Shown here: in pieces, positions 27,495-37,516 of the stretch
Layout of the letters: every line of letters starts with the position of its first letter
How positions within the stretch are numbered: position 1 is the stretch's first letter
Source: Nitratireductor alexandrii
Lineage (GTDB): Bacteria > Pseudomonadota > Alphaproteobacteria > Rhizobiales > Rhizobiaceae
Direction of reading: 5' to 3'
Length of the DNA: 64,000 nt
NCBI RefSeq assembly: GCF_004000215.1
Contig: NZ_RBVY01000010.1
Span: 102,805 to 166,804 of the forward strand
Position numbers and translations under genes: made by a program
Notes under the pieces: model-generated
Told to the model about the DNA's origin: nothing
The model's database searches: none
The model's input: only the letters and a program-made list of their open reading frames with translations

Positions 27495-29972
27495 TCAGAG
27501 CGCCGGCGTGGTCGATTTGCCGGCGCTCTTGTCGCCGGTGTCTTCCTCGTCGATTGCCGAGCGTACCGACCCCGCGATCGCCTCCTTCTGCGCCGGGCTC
27601 AGTTCGCTTGCCTTTTCGCCGTCGGCAAGCCGCACGGTGACCTCGCGATGGGCGAAGCGCACGCCTTCCTTCTCGAACAGATCGCGGATCGCGGCATAGA
27701 CGACCTTGCGGGTGACGAACTGGTCGCCCGGCCGGGTCATGAACTTGACCCGCACGATCATCGCCGAATCCTCCATCTTGTAGACGCCCTGCGATTTCAG
27801 CGGTTGCAGGAAGAGCGGCCCGACCACCTCGTCCTCGAGCAATTGCTGGCCGAGCTTCTTGATCAGCTTGCGGACCTTTTCGACATCGGTGTCGTAGGTC
27901 AGCCGCAGCGGCAGCTTCATCATCACCCAGTCGCGGGAATAGTTGGTGAGCTGGTGGATCTCGCCGAACGGCACCGTGTGGACGGCACCGAGATGATGGC
28001 GCAGCTGGAAGGAGCGCATCGAGATCTTTTCCACCACGCCCTTCACATTGTCGATCTCGATATATTCGCCTTTGCGGAAGGCGTCGTCGATCAGGAAGAA
28101 GGCGCCGGAGAAAATATCGCGGATCAGGGTCTGGGCGCCGAAGCCGATCGCAATGCCGATCACGCCCGCACCGGCGAAGAGCGGGCCGATATCGACGCCG
28201 AGATTGGCCAGCACCACCATCGCGCCGATGGCGATGATGGCCGAGATCAGCACGTTGCGGAAGATCGGCAACAGGGTCGCGAGCCGCGACTGGCCCTTGC
28301 CGCCTTCGCTGTCGCCTTCGCCGGGATTGCTCGGCTGGTCGTCGAGCGTGCCGCCCTCCTCGACGATGCGGTGATCGATGTAGCCGTTGACGGTCCGGTA
28401 GGCCGAGGCCGCGACGATGACGGCAAGCAGGATGTCGAGGGCGGCGGCGAGCGGATGCCCGCCCTCGCGGCCGATATCGATGCCCCACAGCCGGGCGAGC
28501 TCGCCGGCAGAGACCACCAGGATCGTGGCCTGGACGACGTTTTCGAAAAACGGCTTGAAGGCGGGAAAATAGGGCCTTATCGCGGTCGAGGGCTCCGGCG
28601 TGGTGCGCATGACGGTCATCTCGCCCCCCTCCTCGATCATGTCGCGCATGTCTTCGCTCATCTCCGACATCATCTCGTCGGCGGCCTGCGCGCGCTCCCA
28701 GGCCTGCTTTTCGGCCTGCAGCTTCATCTCCTCGCGCCTGAGATGTGCGGCCGCGCGCCGTTCGTAGACGATCTCGATCAGATAGGAGGCGACGGCGTAG
28801 GCGAAGATCGCGGCCACGAAGACGATGATCGGGGCGAGGACGGGAATATAACCGCCGGGCAGGCCGAGCGTGAGGCGCACCGAACTGACGAACCAGGCCA
28901 GCGCCAGATATAGAAGCAGCAGCGGCACCGCCAGAAAGGCGATGGTTTTCAGCCAGGCCGGTTTCTGCGCGGGGTCGCCCTTGCCCAGGATGATGATGCG
29001 CAGATCCTGCTTGTGGACGACGGCGAGAAGAGCCAGCATGGCCGCGCAGATCAGCAGGCCGACGATGAAAGCGAGGCTGTGGGCGTCGGCGTTGACGATG
29101 TCCATCGAGGCGCCGGAAGGACCGTCTTTCAAGGCCAGGATCTGGATCCAGCGGCACAGCCCGATGATGAGGGCGCCGATCGCCAGCGCGACCGCCCAGT
29201 GCCTGAACACGCGCTGCGCCTGGGCGTCGTCGAGTTCGACCAGGCGGTGCGCCGGCGAGGTGGGGGCGAAGAAATTCCAGAACACGACGCCGCGCAGCAC
29301 GCGGTAGCCGATATAGGTCGACACGACGATGAAAATCGTCGCCCGGGTCGGTTCGTGGCCGGTGTCGAAGATCACCGCGACCAGGATCGCCGTGGCGAAC
29401 ATGATGCCGGCGCTCAAGAGCATCCAGCCCGCCCGCGCCAGCAGATAGGCGAGCTTTCCGGAGCGTTTCTGCTCGTTTTCGTCGTAGAGCGCGCGGAAAT
29501 GATCGCGTCCCCAGCGCGTCACCAGACGGAACATGTAATGACCGGCAATCAGGCCGCCGACCGCCGTGACCAGCGCGATGACCAGCCACCAGGCGGTGCC
29601 GTCCGGGCTCGCCGCCTTCAGCGATTTCGGCAGGTCGTCGAGGAAAACCATCGCGTTGGCGATCATGCGGCGCATGTTGGCGCGCGCCTCGAGCAGATTC
29701 TTGTTCGAAAACGCCATCGTCATCGGCGGGGCGGCGGCCTGCTTGTCGTCGCCGCCGGGCTGGACGACGATCACCGTGGAGCCGTCCTTGCGGGCCGCTT
29801 CCAGAAACGCTTCCAGGGCAGCGCCGTCCCGGGGTTGCGCCTGGGGCGCCTGTGCCAACGCCGCGCCGGCATGAAGCAGGGCTTGCAACACGAGGACGCT
29901 CAGGACAAACAGGGTCGGGCGCAAAAGCCGCAATTTTTGAACGATCGGCCCGAAAAGGGATTGGTTTTTCAT
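27495..29972 (-). CDS. Large MscS-family mechanosensitive channel
   Basis: 825 residues. Signal peptide (about 1-40), periplasmic region, some ten membrane segments, then the MscS core near 590-700 (GVIGIAIGFGAQTLIRDIFSGAFFLIDDAFRKGEYIEI) and cytoplasmic beta and C-terminal domains. A charged coiled-coil (RREEMKLQAEKQAWERAQAADEMMSEMSEDMRDM) interrupts the membrane part near 400-440. Such channels release solutes upon hypo-osmotic shock. ATG 29972 is chosen because it begins the signal peptide; an upstream ATG at 30050 would overlap the divergent phosphatase gene. Paralogous to the channel at 42562-44901. Confidence 0.92.
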   Translation of the reverse strand: MKNQSLFGPIVQKLRLLRPTLFVLSVLVLQALLHAGAALAQAPQAQPRDGAALEAFLEAARKDGSTVIVVQPGGDDKQAAAPPMTMAFSNKNLLEARANMRRMIANAMVFLDDLPKSLKAASPDGTAWWLVIALVTAVGGLIAGHYMFRLVTRWGRDHFRALYDENEQKRSGKLAYLLARAGWMLLSAGIMFATAILVAVIFDTGHEPTRATIFIVVSTYIGYRVLRGVVFWNFFAPTSPAHRLVELDDAQAQRVFRHWAVALAIGALIIGLCRWIQILALKDGPSGASMDIVNADAHSLAFIVGLLICAAMLALLAVVHKQDLRIIILGKGDPAQKPAWLKTIAFLAVPLLLLYLALAWFVSSVRLTLGLPGGYIPVLAPIIVFVAAIFAYAVASYLIEIVYERRAAAHLRREEMKLQAEKQAWERAQAADEMMSEMSEDMRDMIEEGGEMTVMRTTPEPSTAIRPYFPAFKPFFENVVQATILVVSAGELARLWGIDIGREGGHPLAAALDILLAVIVAASAYRTVNGYIDHRIVEEGGTLDDQPSNPGEGDSEGGKGQSRLATLLPIFRNVLISAIIAIGAMVVLANLGVDIGPLFAGAGVIGIAIGFGAQTLIRDIFSGAFFLIDDAFRKGEYIEIDNVKGVVEKISMRSFQLRHHLGAVHTVPFGEIHQLTNYSRDWVMMKLPLRLTYDTDVEKVRKLIKKLGQQLLEDEVVGPLFLQPLKSQGVYKMEDSAMIVRVKFMTRPGDQFVTRKVVYAAIRDLFEKEGVRFAHREVTVRLADGEKASELSPAQKEAIAGSVRSAIDEEDTGDKSAGKSTTPAL

Positions 29973-30042
29973 GAAATCTGCGCCGAAAATGCCAATCTTT
30001 TCGGATTTAATGCCACAAAACGGCGCCCAATCAGAGTAAATT

Positions 30043-30645
30043 ATGGTCAAAATCGCGTTTTACGCAATGCGTCACGGCGAGACGGCGTGGAATGCGCAAG
30101 GCCGTTTCCAGGGGCACAGCGATATCGCGCTTTCGCCCGCAGGCCGCGCGCAGGCCAGGGCGGGTGCTGCGGGTCTTCGGGCGATGCTGGCGAACGAGCC
30201 GCGATTGTCCGCGCCGGAACGCATCGTGACCTCGCCGCTCGCACGCGCCCGCGAGACGGCCGAGATCGTGCGCGACGCGCTCGGCCTGCCGGAGGCGGCG
30301 CTGTGCGTGGACGTGCGACTGCGCGAGGCGGGATTCGGGAACTGGGAGGGGCTGACGACGCTGGAGGTCAAGGCGCGCTTTCCCCAGGAGCGCCGGCGGC
30401 GCAAGGCCGAGCGCTGGTCCTACGCCCCGCCCGGCGGCGAAAGCTATGCCGATATCGACCGCGCGATGCGCGGGCTGATCGACGAGCTGGATCGGGCGCC
30501 CCTGTCGCTTTTGGTCACCCATGCCGGCAATCTGCGCATCCTGATGATGCGCGCGGCGGGCCGCGACCCGGCCGAGGCGCTGCGCGACCCGGTCGGCCAT
30601 GGCACGGTGCATTTTTTCGACGGGCGGCAAGCGCGGCCGGCGTGA
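30043..30645 (+). CDS. Histidine phosphatase family protein
   Basis: 200 residues of the phosphoglycerate mutase-like superfamily. Catalytic MRHGETAWN with nucleophile His11, conserved SPLARARETAEI, and second catalytic His160 in VTHAGN. Could be a phosphoglycerate mutase-like, alpha-ribazole phosphatase (CobC-like) or broad-range phosphatase; cobalamin use by metH nearby is suggestive but the 5 kb gap gives no operon link. Divergent from the MscS gene with 70 bases between starts. Confidence 0.85.
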   Translation: MVKIAFYAMRHGETAWNAQGRFQGHSDIALSPAGRAQARAGAAGLRAMLANEPRLSAPERIVTSPLARARETAEIVRDALGLPEAALCVDVRLREAGFGNWEGLTTLEVKARFPQERRRRKAERWSYAPPGGESYADIDRAMRGLIDELDRAPLSLLVTHAGNLRILMMRAAGRDPAEALRDPVGHGTVHFFDGRQARPA

Positions 30646-30776
30646 CGGCCGCCTGGTGAAATACACGCGTCATGCAGCCCTGCCAGAACTGCGGCGACGG
30701 GACGTATTGCAAAAATCGAAGGCGCGTCTACCCTGCCGCGACTACGGCGAAGACAGCGCGATCGGGGGAATCGGGC

Positions 30777-32669
30777 GTGAGCGCGAACAAAGACCTGCTG
30801 CGCGTCGAGAACCTCAGCATCTCGATCGCGATCCAGGATACCAGTCTGGAGGTGGTGAAGAATGCGAGCTTTCGCATCCCCGCCGGCAAGACGGTTGCGC
30901 TCGTCGGCGAGTCCGGATCGGGCAAGTCGATCATCGCCCAATCCATTCTGGGCATTCTGCCGCGCGTGGCCCGCATCACCGGCGGGCATATCCGGTTTCG
31001 CGATCCGCTGAGACCGGACGACGAGTGCGACATCGCCGCGCTCGACGCCGACAGCGCGGAGATGCGGGCCTTGCGCGGCGGGCGTATCGCCATCGTCTTC
31101 CAGGAACCGATGACGTCGCTGTCGCCGCTGCACAAGGTCGGCCATCAGGTCGAGGAGGCGCTTGTCCTGCATCGCCAAATCGCCGGCACCGAGGCGCGCG
31201 CGACGACGCAGGAAATGCTGCACCTGGTCGGATTTCCCGATCCGGAGCGCGCCTACGACATGTATCCGATGGAGCTTTCGGGCGGGCTGCGCCAGCGCGC
31301 CATGATCGCGATGGCGCTGATCTGCCGGCCGGCCCTGCTGATCGCCGACGAGCCGACGACCGCGCTCGACGTCACGGTGCAGGCCCAGGTGCTCGGGCTT
31401 TTGAAGTCGCTGCAGGCCAAACTCGGCATGTCGCTGCTTCTGATCACCCACGATCTGGGCGTGGTCGCCAACATGGCCGACGAGGTGGTGGTGATCTATC
31501 ACGGCGAAGTCGTGGAGGCCGGGCCGCTGGAGGCGATCTTCAAGGCGCCCGGCCATGCCTATACACGCGCGCTGATGAAGGCGGTGCCGGACCTGGATAT
31601 GGACCGCGACCAGAAGCTCGTCGCCCTGCGCGACAGTACCCCGGTGATCCCGAGCTCGATGAAGGGCCAGACCCGCGATTTTTCGCGCATCGACGGACCC
31701 TTGCTGCGCGTGCGCAACCTGTCGAAGAGCTATGTCGGCAAGGCGGGGCGCTGGTTCGGCGGCGCGAGCACGCGCACGCTCGCCGTCGACGATGTCAGCT
31801 TCGACGTGATGCCTGGCGAGTGTTTCGGCATCGTGGGCGAAAGCGGTTGCGGCAAGTCGACCATCAGCAAGCTGATCATGCGGGCGATCGAAGCCGATAG
31901 CGGCACGATCCGGTTCGACAACGGAACCGACGCCTGCGACGTGCTGGACCTTGAAGGGCACGCGCTGAAGGCGTTCCGCAAGCGCATCCAGATCGTTTTC
32001 CAGGACCCGTTCGGTTCACTCAGCCCGCGCTCGACGATCCTCAACACGCTGAGCGAGCCGCTGGAAATCCACGGCGTCGCGAGCGGCAAGGCCAACAGCC
32101 GCAACGCGGCGGAGCTGATGGCGCTGGTCGGGCTGCAGACCAGCCAGCTGAACCGCTATCCGCACAGTTTTTCCGGCGGCCAGCGCCAGCGGATCGGCAT
32201 TGCGCGCGCGCTCGCATTGTCGCCCGACCTTTTGATCTGCGACGAGCCGGTCTCGGCGCTGGATGTCTCCGTGCAAGCGCAAATCCTCAATCTTTTGAAG
32301 GATCTGCAGAAAAATCTCGGCCTGACGATGATCTTCATCTCCCACAATCTGGCGGTGGTCAAATATATCGCCGACCGGATCGCGGTGATGCGACGGGGCC
32401 GCATCGTCGAGGTCGCGGATGTCGAGACGCTGTTTGCGCGGCCCGTCCACCCCTACACCAAAAGCCTGCTTGCGGCCGTACCCACCATTCGCCTCGATCG
32501 CAAGCTCGACTTCTCACATCACGACGGCGACACCCATGACCCCGCGCGGGACTGGCCGGACGAGTTCAAGCCGGGCGTAAACGGCGACCCGCTGCGGCTC
32601 GTGCCGGTTGCCCAGGACCATTGGGTGCTTGCCCGTTCGCTGCCATCCCGGGAGAGGATATCAGCATGA
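30777..32669 (+). CDS. Peptide-type ABC importer, fused double ATP-binding protein
   Basis: 630 residues holding two ABC ATPase domains, like a DppD-DppF or YejF fusion. Walker A motifs at 44-51 (GESGSGKS) and 354-361 (GESGCGKS), signatures LSGGLRQR and FSGGQRQR, Walker B LLIADEP and LLICDEP, and the oligopeptide C-terminal extensions (HAYTRALMKAVP, HPYTKSLLAAVP). GTG 30777 is preceded by GGGGGA. First gene of a four-gene operon with short overlaps. Energises uptake of peptides or related solutes. Confidence 0.94.
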   Translation: MSANKDLLRVENLSISIAIQDTSLEVVKNASFRIPAGKTVALVGESGSGKSIIAQSILGILPRVARITGGHIRFRDPLRPDDECDIAALDADSAEMRALRGGRIAIVFQEPMTSLSPLHKVGHQVEEALVLHRQIAGTEARATTQEMLHLVGFPDPERAYDMYPMELSGGLRQRAMIAMALICRPALLIADEPTTALDVTVQAQVLGLLKSLQAKLGMSLLLITHDLGVVANMADEVVVIYHGEVVEAGPLEAIFKAPGHAYTRALMKAVPDLDMDRDQKLVALRDSTPVIPSSMKGQTRDFSRIDGPLLRVRNLSKSYVGKAGRWFGGASTRTLAVDDVSFDVMPGECFGIVGESGCGKSTISKLIMRAIEADSGTIRFDNGTDACDVLDLEGHALKAFRKRIQIVFQDPFGSLSPRSTILNTLSEPLEIHGVASGKANSRNAAELMALVGLQTSQLNRYPHSFSGGQRQRIGIARALALSPDLLICDEPVSALDVSVQAQILNLLKDLQKNLGLTMIFISHNLAVVKYIADRIAVMRRGRIVEVADVETLFARPVHPYTKSLLAAVPTIRLDRKLDFSHHDGDTHDPARDWPDEFKPGVNGDPLRLVPVAQDHWVLARSLPSRERISA

Positions 32670-34585
32670 CCGTTTCAGCTCTCGTCCGCCGCATGGGCCT
32701 GTCGGCCTGCATGGCCGGCCTGATCGTCGCGTGCGCGCTTGCTGGTGCGCCGGTGCTGGCGCAGGAGCCTCCGGCGCTTAAACAGGCGGTGGAAAGCGGC
32801 GCCCTGCCGCCGATGGCCGAAAGGCTGCCGGACACGCCGCGCGTGATCGACCTTGCCGCGCTCGGCCGCAGCGAAGGGCGTTACGGCGGCACGCTGACCA
32901 TGCTGATGGCCCAGTCCAAGGACATCCGCATGATGACGATCTACGGCTATGCGCGGCTGGTCGGCTTCGACGAGAAGCTGGATCTCGTGCCGGACATCCT
33001 GGAGAGCTTCGAAGTCGAGGAAGGCCGCATCTTCACCTTGAAGCTGCGGCCGGGCCACCGCTGGTCCGACGGCCATCCGTTCACGGCCGAGGACTTTCGC
33101 TATTCCTGGGAGGATGTCGAGACCAACGAGGATCTGTCGCGGGCAGGGCCCTCGCAGGTCATGCTGGTCGACGGGGAGCCGCCGGAATTCGAGGTGATCG
33201 ACGAGCAGACGGTTCGCTACACCTGGTCGAAACCCAACCCGCAATTCCTGCCGTCGCTCGCCGGCGGCAGCCCGAACTACATCGCCGTGCCGGCGCATTA
33301 TCTGAAACAGTTCCACCAAAAATATACAGACAAGGCCGAACTCGATGCCAAGGTCGCCGAGGCCGGCGTACGCGACTGGGTGGCGCTGCACACGATCCGG
33401 GCGCGCGCCTACCGGCCGGAAAACCCGGACCTGCCGTCGCTGGAACCCTGGGTCAACACCACGCCGCCGCCGGCCGAACGCTTCATCTTCAAGCGCAATC
33501 CCTATTATCACCGGGTGGACAAGTCCGGCCGGCAACTGCCCTATATCGACGAAATCTTCATGGGCATCAGCTCGGCCGACATCATTCCGGCCAAGACCGG
33601 CAGCGGCGACAGCGACCTGCAGGCCCGCTATCTGCGCTTCGACAACTACACCTTCCTCAAACAGGCCAGCCAGTCGCACGGCTACGAGGTGAAGCTGTGG
33701 CGCGACGGCGACGGTTCGCAGGTCGCCTACCTGCCCAACCTCAACGTCAACGATCCGGTCTGGCGCACGCTCTTTCGCGACGTGCGGTTCCGCCGCGCGC
33801 TGTCGGTGGCGATCCACCGCGAGGAGATCAACCAGCAGTTCTATTTCGGCCTGGCGCATCCGGCCGCCAACACGGTGCTCGACACCTCGCCGCTGTTCCG
33901 GCCGGAATACGACCAGGCCTGGGCGCAATACGATCCCGACCTCGCCAACCGGCTGCTCGACGAGATCGGGCTGGAGCGCGGCGGCGACGGCGTGCGCCGG
34001 CTGCCGGACGGCCGCCCGGCCGAACTGATCGTGGAACTGGCGGGCGGCACCGAGGAATCCGACGTCACCCAGCTCGTCGGCGAATATTGGGGCAAGATCG
34101 GCATCAAGGTGTTCCCGCGCTCCATGCAGCTCGACAATCTGCGCCGCCGGTTCCTGGCCGGCGACACGCAGATGTCGGTATGGAGCGGCCTGAATGTCGG
34201 GCTCGCCACCGCCGACATGCCGCCGGAGGAACTGGCGCCGGTTTCGTCGGTGCAAGGCATCTGGCCGCAATGGGGCCAATATGTCGAGACCGGCGGCAAG
34301 GCGGGGGAGATGGTCGACGAACCGAAGGCGCTGCGCCTGCACGAGCTGTTCCAGTCCTGGCGGGTGTCGTCGACGACCGAGGAGCGCCGGGCGATCTGGC
34401 ACGAGATGCTGGAGATCTATACCGACCAGGTCTACACGATCGGCACGGTCAACGGGGTGCTGCAGCCGGTGGTGGTGCGCGACACGTTGCAGAACGTGCC
34501 CGACAAGGGCATTTACGCGTTTTCTCCGGTCGCCTATTTCGGGGTCTACATGCCGGACGCGTTCTGGTTCTCGGCAGGGGATTAG
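32666..34585 (+). CDS. ABC importer substrate-binding protein (SBP family 5)
   Basis: 639 residues: signal peptide (about 1-32) and an extracellular solute-binding family 5 domain (RYGGTLTMLM.. FTLKLRPGHRWSDGHPFTAEDFRYSWEDV, RFRRALSVAIHREEIN). This family binds peptides, opines or nickel; the large size (over 600 residues) is of the YejA/cluster C kind. ATG overlaps the ATPase stop by 4 bases. The ligand cannot be predicted. Confidence 0.93.
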   Translation: MTVSALVRRMGLSACMAGLIVACALAGAPVLAQEPPALKQAVESGALPPMAERLPDTPRVIDLAALGRSEGRYGGTLTMLMAQSKDIRMMTIYGYARLVGFDEKLDLVPDILESFEVEEGRIFTLKLRPGHRWSDGHPFTAEDFRYSWEDVETNEDLSRAGPSQVMLVDGEPPEFEVIDEQTVRYTWSKPNPQFLPSLAGGSPNYIAVPAHYLKQFHQKYTDKAELDAKVAEAGVRDWVALHTIRARAYRPENPDLPSLEPWVNTTPPPAERFIFKRNPYYHRVDKSGRQLPYIDEIFMGISSADIIPAKTGSGDSDLQARYLRFDNYTFLKQASQSHGYEVKLWRDGDGSQVAYLPNLNVNDPVWRTLFRDVRFRRALSVAIHREEINQQFYFGLAHPAANTVLDTSPLFRPEYDQAWAQYDPDLANRLLDEIGLERGGDGVRRLPDGRPAELIVELAGGTEESDVTQLVGEYWGKIGIKVFPRSMQLDNLRRRFLAGDTQMSVWSGLNVGLATADMPPEELAPVSSVQGIWPQWGQYVETGGKAGEMVDEPKALRLHELFQSWRVSSTTEERRAIWHEMLEIYTDQVYTIGTVNGVLQPVVVRDTLQNVPDKGIYAFSPVAYFGVYMPDAFWFSAGD

Positions 34586-34590
34586 GCCGG

Positions 34591-35589
34591 TTGCTGCGTT
34601 ACATCGTCTACCGACTGCTGGCCGCGATCCCGACGCTGTTCTTGATCAGCGCGCTGGTGTTCCTGATCATCGAACTGCCGCCGGGCGACTATTTCGAGAC
34701 CTATGTCGCCGAACTGCAGGCGCAGGGCGAGACGGTCGATCCGAAGAAGATCGAATATCTCAAGGAACAATACGGTTTCGACAAGCCGCTGCTCGAACGC
34801 TACTTCACCTGGGTCGGCGGCATGCTGCAGGGCGATTTCGGCTATTCGTTCGAATATGAGCTTCCGGTCAGCGACGTGGTCGGAAACCGGCTCTATCTCA
34901 CCATCGTGGTCTCGATGGTGACGATCATCTTCACCTGGTTGATCGCGTTTCCGATCGGCATCTATTCGGCGACGCACCAATATTCCTGGGGCGATTACGG
35001 GCTGACCTTCATCGGCCTTCTGGGCCTGGCGACACCGAACTTCCTGCTGGCGCTGATCCTGCTTTACCTCGCCAATGTGTGGTTCGGCACCTCGATCGGC
35101 CATCTGATGGACGCCCGCTTCATCGACCAGCCGATGAGCTGGGCCAAATTCCGGTCGATGGCCGAGCATATGGTGATCCCGGTGATCGTCATCGGCACGG
35201 CGGGTACGGCCGGCATGATCCGCCGGCTGCGGGCAAACCTGCTCGACGAGCTGCAGAAGCAATATGTCGTGACCGCCCGCGCCAAGGGCGTGCCGCCGCT
35301 GCGGGCGCTGCTGAAATATCCGCTGCGCATGTCGCTCAACTTCTTCATCGCCGACATCGGCAGTATCCTGCCGGCGGTGATCTCCGGCGCGGAGGTGGTG
35401 GCGATCGTGCTGTCGCTGGAGACGACCGGGCCGCTGCTGATCCGCGCCCTGCAGAGCCAGGACATGTATCTGGCCGGATCGTTCCTGATGTTCCTGGCGA
35501 CGTTGACGGTGATCGGCGTGCTGATCTCCGACATCGCGCTTGCCATTCTCGATCCGCGGATCAGGCTGCAGGAGGGACGCCGGCGATGA
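34591..35589 (+). CDS. ABC importer permease (DppB/YejB-like)
   Basis: 332 residues, six membrane segments, starting at TTG five bases after the binding-protein stop; the N-terminus LLRYIVYRLLAAIPTLFLISALVFLIIELPPGDY is typical of DppB. The EAA-like loop VVTARAKGVPPLRALLKYPLRMSLNFF docks the ATPase. Forms the pore with the next gene. Confidence 0.93.
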   Translation: MLRYIVYRLLAAIPTLFLISALVFLIIELPPGDYFETYVAELQAQGETVDPKKIEYLKEQYGFDKPLLERYFTWVGGMLQGDFGYSFEYELPVSDVVGNRLYLTIVVSMVTIIFTWLIAFPIGIYSATHQYSWGDYGLTFIGLLGLATPNFLLALILLYLANVWFGTSIGHLMDARFIDQPMSWAKFRSMAEHMVIPVIVIGTAGTAGMIRRLRANLLDELQKQYVVTARAKGVPPLRALLKYPLRMSLNFFIADIGSILPAVISGAEVVAIVLSLETTGPLLIRALQSQDMYLAGSFLMFLATLTVIGVLISDIALAILDPRIRLQEGRRR

Positions 35590-36761
35590 CGTCTCCCCTG
35601 CCGCCGGACGGCGGACCGCTCGAGCATTTCGTTTCGCAGACCGCCTTCGACCCCGAGGTGACGGAGAAACTGACGCCGGCGCAGGAGCGCATCTATCTGG
35701 CCTCGCAACTGCGCCTGATGTGGTGGAAGTTCCGCCGCCACCGCGCGGCGGTCGTCTCGGGCATCTTTCTGGTGCTGCTTTACGCCTCGATCCTGATCAG
35801 CGAGTTTCTGGCGCCCTACAATCTGGAAAGCCGCAACGTCAACGCGATCTACATGCCGCCTCAGAGCGTGCATCTGTTCCATGAGGGCGCGTTTGTCGGT
35901 CCGTTCGTCTACGGCACCAAATTCGAGCTCAACATGGAGACGCTGAAGCGCGAATACACCGCCGACACGTCCCAGGTTCAGAAATTGCGCTTCTTCTGCC
36001 GCGGCGACCGCTACCGCTTCTGGGGCATGTGGGAGAGCGACGTACACCTGTTTTGCCCGGCCGAGGGGGGCGATGTGTTCCTGCTCGGCACGGACAGGCT
36101 CGGACGCGACGTGCTGTCGCGCATGATCTACGGCACGCGTATCTCGCTGACCATCGGCCTGATCGGCATCACCGTCAGCTTCGTCCTCGGCATTTCGATC
36201 GGCGGCGCGGCCGGCTATTACGGCGGCTGGGTCGACCATATCGTGCAGCGCGTGATCGAGGTGCTGCAAAGCCTGCCGAGCATTCCGCTGTGGCTGGCGC
36301 TGGCGGCGATCATGCCGGTGACCTGGAGTCCGATCCTGGTCTATTTCGGCATCACCATCATTTTGGGCCTGATCGACTGGACGGGGCTGGCGCGCGCCGT
36401 GCGCTCCAAGCTGCTGTCGCTGCGCGAGGAGGAATATGTGGTGGCGGCGGAGCTGATGGGGGCGAGCCCGACGCGGGTGATCTTCCGCCACCTGATCCCC
36501 GGCTTCATGAGCCATCTGATCGCCTCGGCGACCATCACCATCCCGACCATGATCCTGGGCGAAACGGCGTTGAGCTTTCTCGGCCTCGGCCTGCGCCCGC
36601 CGGTGACGAGCTGGGGCGTGCTGCTCAACGAGGCCCAAAACATCAACGTGGTCGCGCTCTATCCGTGGCTGATCCTGCCGGTCGTGCCGGTGATCCTGGT
36701 GATCCTGGCCTTCAACTTCCTCGGCGACGGCCTGCGCGACGCCGCCGACCCCTATCACTGA
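35586..36761 (+). CDS. ABC importer permease (DppC/YejE-like)
   Basis: 391 residues. An N-terminal cytoplasmic stretch and first membrane segment (about 55-75) are followed by a long periplasmic insertion (about 80-160, including FFCRGDRYRFWGMWESDVHLFCPAEGG), then GTDRLGRDVLSRMIYGTRISL and five further segments. The insertion is like that of YejE proteins. EAA loop: YVVAAELMGASPTRVIFRHLIPG. Overlaps the previous permease by 4 bases. Its end overlaps the convergent deacetylase-like gene by 7 bases. Confidence 0.93.
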   Translation: MTSPLPPDGGPLEHFVSQTAFDPEVTEKLTPAQERIYLASQLRLMWWKFRRHRAAVVSGIFLVLLYASILISEFLAPYNLESRNVNAIYMPPQSVHLFHEGAFVGPFVYGTKFELNMETLKREYTADTSQVQKLRFFCRGDRYRFWGMWESDVHLFCPAEGGDVFLLGTDRLGRDVLSRMIYGTRISLTIGLIGITVSFVLGISIGGAAGYYGGWVDHIVQRVIEVLQSLPSIPLWLALAAIMPVTWSPILVYFGITIILGLIDWTGLARAVRSKLLSLREEEYVVAAELMGASPTRVIFRHLIPGFMSHLIASATITIPTMILGETALSFLGLGLRPPVTSWGVLLNEAQNINVVALYPWLILPVVPVILVILAFNFLGDGLRDAADPYH

Positions 36762-37516
36762 GCGGGGGGAGGCAGCGCGGCGGCGAGATCGTCGGCGTTG
36801 CGGAAAGCCAGTCCCTTGTCGCCGGTGAGGTAGGACAGCAGGCCGTCGAGCGTCGCCCAGGCGTCGTCGTCATGGACGAGATGATGCGACAGGATGCCGA
36901 CCGGCAGGCCGCCGCGCGCGCGCGCCTCGCCGAGCCGGCGGCGCGTCTCGGCGATCGTCCAGTCGAGCGGGCGCCCCTTGCGGCCGCCATGCCAGTCGAC
37001 GATGTCGACATGGGTGTTGAGTTCGGGCAAGCGCGTGCCTGTCGGGCGCCAGGCATGGGTCGAGAGCGCGCGAAATCCGGCTTCGTGGACGCGGGCGGCC
37101 ACCGCCGGCGCGATCCGGTTCCAGGGCGGCACCAGAATGCCGGAGAGACGGGAACCGAACAGCTCTTGCAGCCGGGCGCGCCCGGCGCGCAACTCGGCCA
37201 GCACCTCGTCGACGTCGCGGTCGCCGCCGAGTTCGACCGCCTTTTCGGTGTCGGGCGTGTGGCGGCGATGGGCATAACCGTGGACGCAGGGCGTCACCAG
37301 GGGTTCCATGGCGATGCGCTCGGCGAGCGCCGGCGTCGCGTCGGCCGGAATGATTGCGAGCAGGACCGGCGCCCGGTGCCGCCTGGCAAGCGCGATCAGC
37401 CGGTCGAGCGCCGGGGAGGGACGGGTGGCGTCGTCGTCGCGCAAGAACAGGCGCGGCGCGAGCCCCTCGCCGGCCCAGCGCGCCAGTTCGCGGTCGAGCT
37501 CGGCGAAGGGGCTCAT
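36755..37516 (-). CDS. Polysaccharide deacetylase-like protein
   Basis: 253 residues related to NodB-type deacetylases. Candidate metal site: Asp pair in LFLRDDDATRP (about 24-34) and His in VTPCVHGYAHRRH, with VPPWNRIAPAV and ILSHHLVHDDDAW as further motifs. Such enzymes remove acetyl groups from GlcNAc-containing polysaccharide or the lipid-linked precursor. No signal peptide, so it likely acts in the cytoplasm. Last gene of the five-gene glycosyltransferase operon, overlapping the upstream gene by 4 bases. Confidence 0.82.
   Translation of the reverse strand: MSPFAELDRELARWAGEGLAPRLFLRDDDATRPSPALDRLIALARRHRAPVLLAIIPADATPALAERIAMEPLVTPCVHGYAHRRHTPDTEKAVELGGDRDVDEVLAELRAGRARLQELFGSRLSGILVPPWNRIAPAVAARVHEAGFRALSTHAWRPTGTRLPELNTHVDIVDWHGGRKGRPLDWTIAETRRRLGEARARGGLPVGILSHHLVHDDDAWATLDGLLSYLTGDKGLAFRNADDLAAALPPPAQ

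Noticed and set aside
29973-30050. Longer start for the first MscS protein
   Set aside because: It would bury the signal peptide and overlap the divergent phosphatase start.
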